Notes under the pieces: generated by a model
The model's database searches: none
Told to the model about the DNA's origin: nothing
Seen by the model: the letters and a program-made list of their open reading frames with translations, nothing else
Part shown: one piece after another, positions 22,952-35,000 of the stretch
Layout of the letters: each line of letters begins with the position of its first letter
How positions within the stretch are numbered: position 1 is the stretch's first letter
Translations under genes and position numbers: made by a program
NCBI GenBank assembly: GCA_965649825.1
Contig: OZ287706.1
Coordinates: 124,001-188,000 of the forward strand
DNA: 64,000 nucleotides
Source of the DNA: Penicillus capitatus
Taxonomy: Eukaryota; Chlorophyta
Direction of reading: 5' to 3'

Positions 22952-25900
22952 TTATTTTATCAAACTCGGTAACAACTCCTCTGCATCATCCATATCCGGT
23001 CGCCTTCTCGGAATCTTGAATCGCATACTCTCCGTGTAATCGACACCGTGGGAATCTTCTTCCAGAACGAATCCAATTTTCATAGGCAGACGCTCGACGG
23101 GCACAACATCCAACCCCGATGATGCTTCGGGCTGTTGGGATGCTTCACTGTGCCCTGAACGTCCAACAAATTCGATTGTGGGTTCGGTGGAGGGGACAGA
23201 AGTGCCAGTCACGGTGTTGTACTGCACCCAGGCACCGTTATCACAACCGCTCTCTGTAACATACACGTCTCGAATACAGTGACGCACCTCCCTGAAGAGT
23301 CGAGCATTGAGTTGAACACAATCTGCTCTGAGAATGTTATTGCAGCCCTCTTGGAGGGCAGTCTGTGTTCGGTAATCGGCAATGATACGACAGAGACGAT
23401 TGCGGAGATTCCAGATCTCCATTCCCTTTGGAATGCGAGTGATCACTCTCAACGGATCAACATGGCCTCCCACGTGATCCAGCAAATCGCCTGCCAGACG
23501 ACAATACTTTGTACAAATCTCACTCCATTGGTGATGAGGTACCTGTGGTGGCAGCACTGCCGATGGCCCATGTGATCAGAGAATCCCAGAGCTCGTTATC
23601 GTTTTGATTCCTGGCGAATTCAATCGCCTGCACAGCACACAGCCAAAGGCGTTTTTCAGAGTCCCCCGTCTCGAGACAGGATGACTTGAGGAATGTCGGC
23701 CAGTTCTTTAATGATGAGCTGCAAGGCTTCATGTGTGTTGCCCATGCGACTCAGAATGTACACCATTTCTCTAATGAGTTCATGTTTCTTGCAGATTTCA
23801 TATGCCTGCTCTAGTGGGTATTGGTGGCTCATCTGAAGGAATCGCATCAACTTGGATGGCTTATAGTCTGCATACAATTCGACGAGCAGATAATGATAAT
23901 CGGGAGCCATCGCAATATTATCGCTGATCAGTTGATCCATATAGCGATAGAGCCACTTTCTCCAAATCTGATAACGACGATCAGCAGGATCCGACTCAGA
24001 AACACTACGCATGGCTGTCGTGACTTCTTCGATCACTTCCGTCGGCTACAGTCCATTCCACAAACCCCAATCCATCGCAGTCAATACCCTAAGGCGCGTT
24101 TACTTGAACTTCGTCTGCATGGTTGCACAGCAGATCTAGCGTACGTTCCTCATCGAGGGCGATCAGGCGGATGATCTTGTTGGTGAGACATCGCAGCAAC
24201 GCATGATGCAGGACGAAGTCAAAGACATTCGGTCGCTGCAGTTGGAGGTAAATGTCCATCGCCTGTTCGTGCATGTTCTGCAGAATGTAGAGCTTCGCCA
24301 AGACTTCCATAAGAATCGTACGATCGCCGCGGATCGCATGGAGTTTCTGATGAATGTCCTTCGCCAACGCACTCGGACTATAGATCGACGGCGGCCATTT
24401 CGTCACCAAATGTTGCAGCTGCTGATGAAACTGAGGAAACGGAATACATGATCTGTGGCCCACACAAACACATCACTCCACAGGAGGACAGACGGCGGGC
24501 GGCTGACCGAAGAATCATGTTGTAGGTGGATGGCTTGAGTGTCGGGTTCTCGATGGGAACGTAGGAAGAGAGGACACTGAGATTGTTCTTCGAGGCAAAG
24601 AGGAAGACATAACGCTCCCAGCGTACCGCATCCTCGCCCAGCAGTTCAGGAGTGACCTTCGCTGCCTCTTCGACTTTCTTCTCGTTTAATAGATTGTCGA
24701 TGAAGCGATCCACCACACGTTCCCAAGTTTCGGGATCGCGTTTGCGGACAACCGTAGCGACGGACAGCGCTTTGCCGTAACGTCCGTGTTCCAATAGCCA
24801 TTCCACGCGATCCATCTCATCTCTCGGCATCCCCACAAAGATATCCTGAAAAGACATGTTGGCAGAGAAGATGACTGGGTATTGGGGTCAACCTTGGGAG
24901 AGATGACGTAGTAAAGAGGCTGCTCTCCATCTTTCCACCACTGGACGAAGTGTTTCGTCTGGACGCTGTCCGATAATTCGTCGCTGGGGAAGGGATTGAT
25001 TTCTTGAGACGGCGCTCCCAAAGAGGCGTAGCCATTCGAATGCTTGCAACAAGATGTGGGATAGCACGGCACCAGTCGATAATCATCCGCCTCATACTGT
25101 TCATAGCCATTGATCGACAGCGCATCTGATGAGACTTCTGCATTCTTCTTCGTCAAAACCCGAATCTGTGACAGACAGTGGCAAACGGCATATGGTTGTG
25201 TCCTGTGCATAGAGCGCACTTCGGGTCTGAGTGATTTGCAGGTGTCTGTTTTGTTTGCATCATCTTTGCACTGAGATCTCATATAGGCCAGAACTGCCAG
25301 TTGGTGTCCGAATGGAGCCACGCCCTTCAATAGATCCACCTCGCCGACAGAATGGCAGCAGAGAGGCTTCCTACTGCAATTGTCCCTTCGGTGTCGAACT
25401 TTGTCAAGATCTTAACGCAATCCTGTCCAATGATATTTCCAGACTCATTCGGTGTAAACGAAACGATCTAGACAGAAGGCAATGCGACGAAGAGATGTCA
25501 TATGTCCTCTCATTCTCACCATAACCGTCGTGGACCAGCCGACATAAAGAGGTCCATCCGGATGCCAATAGAGAAAGCACTCACTCGTTGGCGCAGCGAT
25601 GACAGAATCCGGTTTCCCTACGGTTCCAGCGTGTTTGTGCAGAGCCATGTTGTAGATCTGAAGCCGTATGCGACAGTCATGTGCTCATTCAATCATAAGA
25701 GTGAGATCACACTTTGATGTTTCGGTCGTTTGCCCAGGCAACCAGATTCCCAGACCATTTCACGGTATGTACATGTCCCTCACCTGCATGAATCAGCAGT
25801 TCCTTTGTTCCCAGCCATCCCTATCCTCATAAAACGGCTCAAGCATCTGCTGCCCATTGAGCTACAGACCTGTGTATTCAGCAACAGTTTCCCAGCAGCC

Positions 25901-26486
25901 CCTCCCGATACCACCTCTCGCGTTTTCCTGCTGCTAAATCTCGGATCGATAGCTAGCGCCTGTCTCAACACATCCCGTCCATAACCGTCGCTCGCACTCG
26001 TGTGTTGCCGATCACTGTGAGTGGGCGCTGGTGATTGATTCGAAGACACTCATCCGATACCAGACTCCTCACCACAAGTGTCCCATCATCCGAACAGCTC
26101 CCCAATGCCTCGACCTCTTCATCGAAACAGATATCCTGTACCTTGCCCTTGTGTGATTGATAAGCTTGAACCTAGAGTGACATCAGCATCTCCATACATC
26201 TGCACGAAACGCTACGGCACACACACCTCATCTCCGGCACAACTCAGTAGATAAACCGTCCCACTGTGTGTCCCGAGCGCCAACATCTTCTCCGATACGC
26301 ACAGACTCGACGCTTCATCGCGTCGGAGAATGTCGACCACGTCTGCCCCTAACCTGCACGAACATACGCTCATCCCTCGTTCCGCCGCCCCGTCAGCCAC
26401 CTCTGGTATTTCAACTGCGGCTCCGCCTCTTCTTCGACCTCGACCTGAATATGCGCGCTGCCTTGTTTCGATTTAAAAGACGACAT
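22952..26486 (-). CDS. VPS41: VPS41 homologue (HOPS tethering complex subunit), no C-terminal RING seen
   Basis: HOPS subunit that tethers late endosomes to the vacuole or lysosome. Start MSSFKSKQGSAHIQVEVEEE (ATG 26486). An intron of about 47 nt follows, then LGADVVDILRR and MLALGTHSGTVYLLSCAGDE, the first WD40 blade. The middle gives the helical clathrin-heavy-chain-like repeat region: DEMDRVEWLLEHGRYGKALS, LYILQNMHEQAMDIYLQLQ, YEICKKHELIREMVYILSRM followed by GNTHEALQLI. Next come DHVGGHVDPLRVITRIPKGM and RLCRIIADYRTQTALQEGCN. The protein ends in a charged tail (RRRPDMDDAEELLPSLIK) rather than the RING-H2 finger found in animal and plant VPS41. Many short introns. Confidence 0.88.
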
Positions 26487-26533
26487 CGCGATGACGTTCC
26501 ACCAAACGTACGACGCCTCTAAAGAATGTTTTT

Positions 26534-27387
26534 TTATGACAGGGTCGCGTATTGATGTATTCTACATTCGGGATCATATCCCTCCAAAAGCTGTGTCCAG
26601 ATGCGCTTTATATCAGATCGGTGATCGGAGGAGGGACTCTCATCAGCATCACAGTACGACCAGAGTTTTGAAACAGCGATCGGTAACTCACAGTACTGTG
26701 CAGAGAGGAGAAACATAGCAACAGCGAGTTTACGTGCTGAGAACTGCAGCCAGAGCGTTGTCCAGCAACTGTCGTTCACCATCTGCCAGAAACGACGCAC
26801 GAGGAGCTGCACCTGCTCATCACTCGTGCTGTAATCCATGATGGATATGAGTTCGAAGATGTGACAGTAAGGTTGATCGATATGAAAACCGTGACCTGAA
26901 CAAACATACACGCCATGGGTGCATGCAGTACGCATGGATGAAGGATCTGCTTACCGACCACTTCGAGCAACAGTTCCTCCCCATGCAGGACGCTCTCTTT
27001 GACTTGGCAACGGAATTCAGCATAGTTTGCAAAATCTCTTAGCTTTTCGGGGTTTTTGGCGTAGCGCACTTCGAACATGGTCTCGATGATGTAGTCCAGA
27101 CTGCGAGGTCGATTCTCGAATTTCCCAGCAAGACTGAGTGCCGCAGAAGAGATACAAAAGAAGTCATTATGAACGTAGCTGCGTTGCGAGTAGAATCGTG
27201 TGACGAGATAGTGCGCTGTGGCAGTCAAGTAAGAAGGGAATTCGTATTTGCGTGTGACCACAGCGTCGATAAGACGATGGCAGCAACGCAGGAGACGTTT
27301 CTCTTTCTCGACACTGATGCCTTCGGCACGATTGGGAGAGGCTGCTTGGATTTCTTCGTTTGTCCGACCGTAGAAACAATCGACCAT
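26534..27387 (-). CDS. Cyclin of the T/K/L (transcription) type
   Basis: Cyclin-box protein, probably a partner of a transcription-elongation or splicing CDK. Starts MVDCFYGRTNEEIQAASPNR. The first cyclin fold has ATAHYLVTRFYSQRSYVHND, then ISSAALSLAGKFENRPRSLD, then KESVLHGEELLLEVVG. An intron of about 60 nt (near 26890-26950) joins HGFHIDQPYCHIFELISIM of the second fold, which continues with WTTLWLQFSARKLAVAMFLL. The FLAGKxEE-like LAGKFENRPR and the E-x-x-L-L-E-V-V-G-F-x-I-D-Q-P-Y helix are characteristic of cyclin T/K. It is short, about 260 residues, and lacks any long C-terminal region. It lies 81 bp downstream of NAF1 on the same strand. Confidence 0.8.
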
Positions 27388-27468
27388 GACGGGAACGGAG
27401 AGAGGTGACTGCGTTCGTCAACGACGACGCGAACGACGACGACGACGACGTTTACAGACCACTTGGCG

Positions 27469-28872
27469 TCAAATCTGAGGAGGATAGTGATGTGACGTCT
27501 GCCAATAGTCAAGAGATTGCGGTTGAGATGCCGAACTCGCCGCCGGCAGTTGAGAAACAGCGACCGCTGACGTGGGAAAAGCGGCGAATGCATTGTAGGG
27601 ATGAAATCCGACGTACGGTGCTGTCGCGACTGCTGCGGGCGGCACGCCTCCAAAAGCAAAGGGAGCCGCGAACGTTGCAGGCACCGCCGCGGGCAAGATG
27701 TAAGAAACGGGTGGCGGCGGTCGCTGATCTGCGGTTCTCCATCGCGGACGAGATTTATGTGGACGAGTGGCCGTTGCCCGTGACGCCAATCGTTTGCGGC
27801 TACCTCCGTGACTCCTCCTCTCTCTTCGAGGCCCACGGCGCTGCATCTCCACAACCTCATCCTCGTCACTCTCACTCATGTCCTCGTCACTCTCAGACAT
27901 TTCCTTGCGCAATTCCTACACACAAAAACAATGAGACACGGCGACGACTGCCGAGCAAAGAAGTGACCTGGGTGGACAGATCAATGGCGACGGTAAAACG
28001 CTCTGCGCTATAGACACGTGTTCCGGTTGGGATATCGCTCGCCTGTTGGCTGAGATGAACCAGGTAGTGCGGATGCTCGACAGAGCCGAAGATATCTGCC
28101 ACTTTACCGACCATATGACCCTCCCATGCAAACAGCACCGACCTGAATGCATCCTTCCTTGATCCATCACCATGTTTAGAGATTCAGTGACGGACCCTGT
28201 GTCGAGTGGACGGACGAGGGGATCCGCTTCCACCACGATCTCTTGTCCAATACGATTCCGCACCGTCCCGACGATCGCCAAACTGTCCCCTTCCTCCAGA
28301 TGCACCTCCTCCGTCACTTCACCTGTCTCACACGCTTCTATGCATCCGATTTCGATTGGATAGATAGCCCAACCAGCAGAAGACATATCAATTGCCTCGT
28401 CAGTTGTGTCTTCTTGCATGACGACATCCACCTCCTCGTCCTTCTCTTTCTTCTCCTCAGCCGAGGGATAGAGATGAAGTGTTAGACGAACGGGATGCAT
28501 CGGCGTTATCTCTTTGCAGTCGATCGAGACCTTCACCTGGACATCCTCTGCTGCAGAGGGAATGTCTTCACCTATCATTTCGCTACCGCTCCAGGCACTG
28601 CCACATGCGTCCTCGTCCTCCGAACTCGCTTCCATTTGACATGCGCCGTCCGGTGCGTGGCGTTGCGGCATAGGTGGCAAGGGAGCGGTGAGCCACGTTG
28701 GGGCTGTTGCTGCCGAGGCGGCGACTTCCAAATCGTCCACCGTTTTGAACGTCGAGCTGTCGTTTTGGAGAGCATCTCGCGCGGCCTCGGCGTCTTGACG
28801 TCGCGCCTGAGAGATGGCTCTGACACCGTCGACGTCGTTCGCCGCCGTCGCAGCAAACAACAAATCAGACAT
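27469..28872 (-). CDS. NAF1: NAF1, H/ACA snoRNP assembly factor
   Basis: NAF1 occupies the GAR1 site on dyskerin during H/ACA RNP assembly in the nucleus. The N-terminal exon (MSDLLFAATAANDVDGVRAI) is acidic. The GAR1-like core is built after removing a 53-nt intron: PLDTG/SVLFAWEGHMVGKVADIF, then GSVEHPHYLVHLS and PTGTRVYSAERF. The G-K-V-x-D-I-F-G-x-V-x-x-P-x-Y signature is the hallmark of the GAR1/NAF1 core. A second intron of about 50 nt joins ELRKEMSESDEDMSESDEDE, a basic RRGPRRERRSHGGSRKR tract and a Pro/Ala-rich tail ending YWQTSHHYPPQI. The acidic, basic and low-complexity tails favour NAF1 over GAR1, which has RGG boxes. Confidence 0.85.
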
Positions 28873-28946
28873 CTATCTCACAAAGCACAACCGAATTCCG
28901 TCCGGTTCACAAACATACGGTTCAGACCGTATACACATACGCAAAG

Positions 28947-31893
28947 CTAGAGGCCGAATGCCGGCTTGTAATTCTCTTCCTTAATGTCGACGATCTGCTT
29001 TAGGTCGACGGTCTTCATTTCGAACTCGGCTTCGGCGTAGATCTCCTCTCCGTAGACTTGGCGCATGAACTGCTCCAATTGCCCGGCATAGATCTCGTTG
29101 GCTTCACTCCATGACTTCCATGCATTGACCTGACGATTGCGCGATTCCAGGATCTCTGAATCGGCAGCCATCAACAGAATCTCGTCCTCCGCGTCGTATT
29201 TCTTGGAGTAGGTCTTCAACTGACTCACGATTCTGTTCTTTGTCTCGTCGGAGAGAAGAGAAGGGCGACGGGGACGCCATAGAAACTGAAAGAAGCCATC
29301 CTGCATCTCCCTAACGACATACAGAATCGAACACTCTGCGATGAGATGGATATGGGCAAACAGACTTCATCAAATTGCGTCCCTGAAATGTCCAGATCTG
29401 AAATCCGTTGTCTGTGTCGTGTAACGTGCTGACCATGGTGCACACGTATCGTCCGGAAGGATCCCACCACAGATCCGTCATCAAATAATGATCACCTATC
29501 ACACATTCTCACTCTTTTGTGAGAAATGCCTCACCGACACCTGTGTTCATTGTTTCAAAGAGATCAACATTGAAGAACTCAAGCTGGCCGCCAGGTTCTG
29601 GCCCGACAAAGACAACGCTGCCGCCTTTGGGCGACCAATGCACCGTTTTAACGATCCTGCTATCCAGACTCCCTGCAAAGCCATATCATCTCGCAGATGC
29701 ACCCCGGTGATCACCGTAAGGCCTCACGGACAGTCGACACTTCAGGTTTGCCTTTGTCGTTGACCATAGAGTAGAACGAGATGCTGTATTTTGGACCCGT
29801 GCCATGAACGACAACAAATCTCTTTCCTTGCGGCTCCCAGGCAAAATCAATGATATCATCTGTCTTCTTTGGCAGTTCCAGTACTTCCATAGGAATGTCT
29901 TTCTCCCGAATCCGAAACAGCTCGAAGCCATAGTAGGTGGTCTTCTTCGTTTTGGTATGGCGATTGACGCGAATGGCCAAGAAATCTCCTTGGGGATGCC
30001 AATGAATAAAGATATCTGCACAGACATGAGCCAGCCTTCAGGATGTCTCTCACCGACAGCGCTTCCCTCTTGCCTTTCACATTAAAGAGATTCTTCTGAC
30101 GCAGTTCCTGACGTTCCGGAATTTTCATAAGACTGATCCTGGCAGGCAGATTGCCGCTCTCTCTTTGATAGATGCACATGATGGGATCCGAGGGACTCCA
30201 TTCAAATGCCTGAACGGCTTCCAGCTTCAAAGACTTCTTGTCCAGCAACACCTAGAGACGAGCGCGAGCGCCCAACTGAAGTCGCCGACGTGCAGAGAGG
30301 GAGATGGTGCGCTTGCCATGTCCGGTGTCTCGTAGACACTGATCATTGCCTGTTGGTTCTTGGACGTGCCCAATTTGGCAAAGTACTTGTCATTGCATCC
30401 TCCAGCCCATTTCAGCAGTGGCCACTTCATATCTGACGGCACTGTACAGAAAAACGAATATCCATATGCCGAGCAGATGGGCAATATCTTACCAGGATCG
30501 GCACCATCCTTGCCGACCATAAATTCATTGGGCGCTCCCTGAAAGGTTCTCAACAATGAACCGGTGCGAACATCGAAAACCTGTACAGCCATTGGAGATC
30601 GTCGGTGATGCGATGATTGGCTGATCTTTATGAAGAGTCACTTTGAGAAGGACAAAGGGCTGCCCTTCTCGATCTCTGGCCGTCATGTATGTCATGAGAT
30701 AGCGTTCTCGTGGACTGAAGTCCGTCGCGCGCACCCCTAACATTTCATGCCATCAACAACGACAGCATAGAGTCGCTGATACATACCTGCGTGGGCAAAT
30801 CTCTGAAATCTCTGGAAATCTGGACCACCCCACATGGCAATCCCTTGACGATGGGCTGTTGCCAGATATGTTCCGAACGGAGACCATTGCACAAAACTCT
30901 CTGTCATTTTGCTCTTCTTAAACACCTACACAGCAACATCCAACAGTCGATCTCGTGGCAAATGTACAGCATCTCAGTGAGCTGTCACATCATCGTCCCA
31001 CCTGCAAGGGCTGAGATCTTTTCCCATCCCACCAGTAGATCTCTGTCTCGTCTTTGTAACGGATCACAAACTGATCCAGCGATTTCTTGTCCAACATGTA
31101 GCTGTAGATATTCTCCTATTCGTCCGTCCGTCACATCACACATTCTCTCACACTTTATAAAAATGCAAAAAGTGTGATGGCAGACTTTGGGTTGGTAGGG
31201 AGTGATTTCGAGAGGTACATATTCTTCTGGGACTTTCTGATACCGATCAAAATCATCAAACATACACACAGCAAATGTGTGACTCTTGTCCAAGCGATAG
31301 TTGTGTCCACGTTCTTTCGCTGCAGCTGCCGTCTATCAGCACACATCTCACTCTTTTATCTCACACATCTCACCAAACGCACTTCGGGATCTTCAAACTC
31401 GATAAAGCAATAACCCTTCGTCTTTTGCGTCTTTTCGTCAAACGGCATACAGAACCCACCTGTCCACATCGAGGTATTCCATCTCACTCTTGTGTGAATC
31501 TCACTCACCCTCTCGGACAGACCCCACACTACTGAAGATCTTCTTAATGAGTGACGTCAGTTTCTCAATTTTATCTGGCGCCACAATCGGCAGATGGTCC
31601 ACAACTAAGATCCATACCAGCCCAAAGGCACCACCTCACGGACCATCCCTCCGTGACAGCGACAGCCTACCGATCACGCTTTCGAATCCCGTTTCTTCAG
31701 TGAGATCCGTAACTGCATCTTGACCCTCCTCTTCCACATCCTCATGCAGCTGCTTCTCAAGTTCCGGCGGTAGTTTGATGGTATTCGGGTCGAGGTGTTC
31801 ATCGAAGGGGAAACCCGGCGGCTGATCAGAGAACCGTTTCCGTGCCAAGAGCACAGCACGGTCTATCAAGTCCTCTGAGAGCTCCTCCGACAT
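28947..31893 (-). CDS. EIF3B: eIF3b, translation initiation factor 3 subunit B
   Basis: Scaffold subunit of eIF3 with an N-terminal RRM and a WD40-like propeller. Start MSEELSEDLIDRAVLLARKR (ATG 31893). The RRM follows (ILVVDHLPIVAPDKIEKLTS; then CMPFDEKTQKTKGYCFIEFE). Next are LDKSHTFAVCMFDDFDRYQK, then VQWSPFGTYLATAHRQGIAM and FSPRERYLMTYM. Later come VQAFEWSPSDPIMCIYQRES and DIIDFAWEPQGKRFVVVHGT, then GGSVVFVGP-type blades. The C-terminus is FQFLWRPRRPSLLSDETKNR and ends KEENYKPAFGL. At least ten exons. Several introns carry the shared TCTCACTCTTTT family motif, here mostly with AAAAGAGTGAGA in the sense direction. It is divergent from VPS13, with about 170-210 bp between start codons. Confidence 0.92.
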
Positions 31894-32061
31894 GGTCACC
31901 TGCAAAATGTTGTCGTACACAAAATGCGGTACATTCAAACCACGTCGAATTCGATGCGTTTACATGCAAGGTCTTTGCGCAATGGACCTTCTTCACACTC
32001 TCTACAGCCTTCTTATCCGAGTCGCCATCTTTTGTCTCGTTGTCAAGTGAGCAACGGCAAA

Positions 32062-35000
32062 ATGGGAGTGGCTGTGGTAGACGGTACGCTTCTGCAGGTG
32101 GTTTAAAGTTTTGAGACTGTTGGATCGCCTGCTGACGGGACTTGGGAATTATCTCCTTTGTCCTCGTCTGCTGTCGACTCCTTCACTGCATATGCAATGG
32201 AAGTGTCTACAAGGTGATGTGACGGGTGTGAATGGGATGATGATGTAGAGGGGCATGTCTGCAGGATGCCTCTGTATTCAGCATGTGAATGTGGCACCGA
32301 AGGCGCTCGATGCTTTCGATCTTCCCTTTCAATGCCAGTCAGGTTGATTTGACTCTCACTCATTTCAAAAGGTGTGAGAGATATTTCGACAGCATGGATT
32401 GAGAGAATGGATGTGGAAATTCCGTGGTTTTGGTGGCTGAGGGGACGGAAGATCGAGATCACTGTTCACGGATTCGAAGTGAAAGGAGGATATCGACAGT
32501 TTCCGACGGTCACACCTGTCACATCACCTGACGATCTCCAAACATCGATCTCTCTCTAGTTTGTCTCGCCTCAAGATCACGATGCAGCGCTACGTGTCGC
32601 AAAAACGGTGCTGAGAAAGAATCTCTTGCGTGCCGTGGAGCTTGTTCTGTGGGACGATCGCCTCGCCCGTCATGGTCACACCTCTCTCTATCTATCTTCC
32701 GACAAAAAGAGTGAGAATCTGTCTGCAGGCGGTCAGCTACTGAAACCTTTGCGTGATACTCTATTGCATCTCCTGTTCAAGAATTGGACCCTTCAGTTCC
32801 ACAACACCGCTTTTTCTATGAGCCTAGATCGAAACCGCCTGATCGATGCCCCTTCTCAAGCGTCTGTCCTTGAGCTGTCCATTCGCAGATACGAGTGGAA
32901 CTGCTCTGGAGTCGATGACCATGACCAGTTCACTTCAGAATGTCAACTCAATGTACCATCCACCCTATACAGTCAACCATATTCATCCTCTTGTCTTGGT
33001 CCCTGTCTTAGGGCATCTCGTGTACCATTCATACAAAGGACGATGGTGGATCGGATGTGCATTTTCGTATCCTGCACCAGTGGTGTCTACAGGGCTGCCT
33101 TATCTGGAATCGATCGGACGATCCTGAAATCCCTGAGCAGTTTTCTATCAAGATTCGTGCCAATGCACTACTGCTGTCCCTATCGGATGTCACCATCCAG
33201 GCCCTCCTGGAGATGGTCCTGCAATTCTCAGAGTACTACGCCTTTGTGCGTCATCGATGTCGTCGCCCACAAGATGATGTGATGCAAAACCCGGCCGCCT
33301 GGTGGCAACACGCCGGTTACTCCATTGTCCATGAGATCGGACGCGTCTGCAGCATGAAACGTCACATCAATCGATTGGGCGAGAGACGTCAGGTACGTCT
33401 ACAGTACGATCGACTGTACTCCAGATACCGAAGACTCAAACGATGGAACTGGCGATTGGGTGGTCTCTTCTTCGGCATGCAGGAATCGGCCTATCGATCT
33501 CTACAGCTATTAGAGCAGAGGCTCTCCACCGTCGAAGTGGCAGAGTTCCGATGGTGGTCATGGGCACAATACATGAAACATAAGACCAGCGAGATCCTTT
33601 TTGACGAAGTCAAGCTCAAACTCATGGAGATCTACAATCTCCTCGGTGCAGAGAAGGCCGTTTCGGTCTCTCCCCTCCAGTGGATGATCGAGACAGCCGT
33701 GGAGTGTCCCAAAGTATACGGATCCAGTTGATCCAGATGATGTGACTGACGCCTGCTGTGTTGTCGGGTTGGTTCGTTTCAGATAAGTGTGATGCTGGAT
33801 TTGGATGATGCATTTGGATTGCTCGTATCCGTAAGAGATATCGAATTTCGAATGCACAGTGAGGACCTCGACGAGACAAAGATCCAGACATCCGACGGAC
33901 CGTTCGAGATCCAACTCACCTGCGCATCCCTCGAGGTCAACATCCGAGTCATCTCCCAATGATGTGACCCGAGTCGATCTGTGCTGACCCACACGCATAG
34001 GTATTGCACGAGAAGCTCGGACAGAGACGGCCTCACAGTGTGGCATCGAGACCAACGGGTCAGCATGGGAGAGAGAACGAGGAGTGGCTGGTCCGCAGTC
34101 CGCCTCCGTCTCGGTACAGCGGTCCACATGCGTTTCTCAAGTTAACGTATATCGAACCATATATCTCATCCATTCGACCGAAGACACTGGACATCACGGT
34201 GGCGCCCATCGATCTCTCCTACATCGAAAGAGTGATTCTCAAACTAGCGCGTTTTGTTGGCAAGATGACGTTGTGCTGTCATCACGATGCCCATCTCGGC
34301 AGTCCAATGCTGGATCTGCAAATGCGTATTCAGGAGATCGTGGGCGAAGTCGATGCTAATCTGAAACAGGCGGCGCCGATGCATCAACTGGCACTGCAGG
34401 TCTCCATTGGCGATGTGCGCATTATGCTCCCCTGCCGGCGAGGCATCTCATTCGATCGACGCACGGCCAGTGGACACCGTGCTTTCAGACGACTGCGTCA
34501 CATTCGCCGTTCCGGCAGGAAATACCATCTCAATAGTCGCCAACCCTTCCTCGTCGTCGTTCTGAGCGGATTCAGCATGAGTACAGAGATGGATGAGTGG
34601 GAGGAGTCGATGCAGAATACCATCAGTCTAACCGATGCCCTTTCTGCTCGCGAGCAGATGATCGTCAAGGAGGAATCGTGTGAGATTTCGGACGTGGGAT
34701 CGCCGAGGGCAAGTTCCATTTCTGCCATGTCGGCTGAAGATATGGCCGAGGATCTCGCAATGAAAACCAATCGTATCAACTCGCGTCGTCTATCGATGCA
34801 GTTCTCCGTCCAGGCTTTTCTGGGCGATCCCTTCTCCCCTGGCGAAATGACCTTCCATCGGCAAGTGCAGTTGCTCAAGCAGATGACCATCCAAGCCATC
34901 TGCAATTCCTGCGTCCAGAGCAATCTCCTTGAAGAGACCAATCACACCATAAAGGTTACCAATGCCAGAATCTCACTCTTTTCTGTCAACCCGTGTGGTA

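Noticed and set aside
27225-28013. Overlapping 200-codon frames on both strands
   Set aside because: Shadows of the NAF1 low-complexity tail and the cyclin N-terminus; the conserved motifs fix the real frames.
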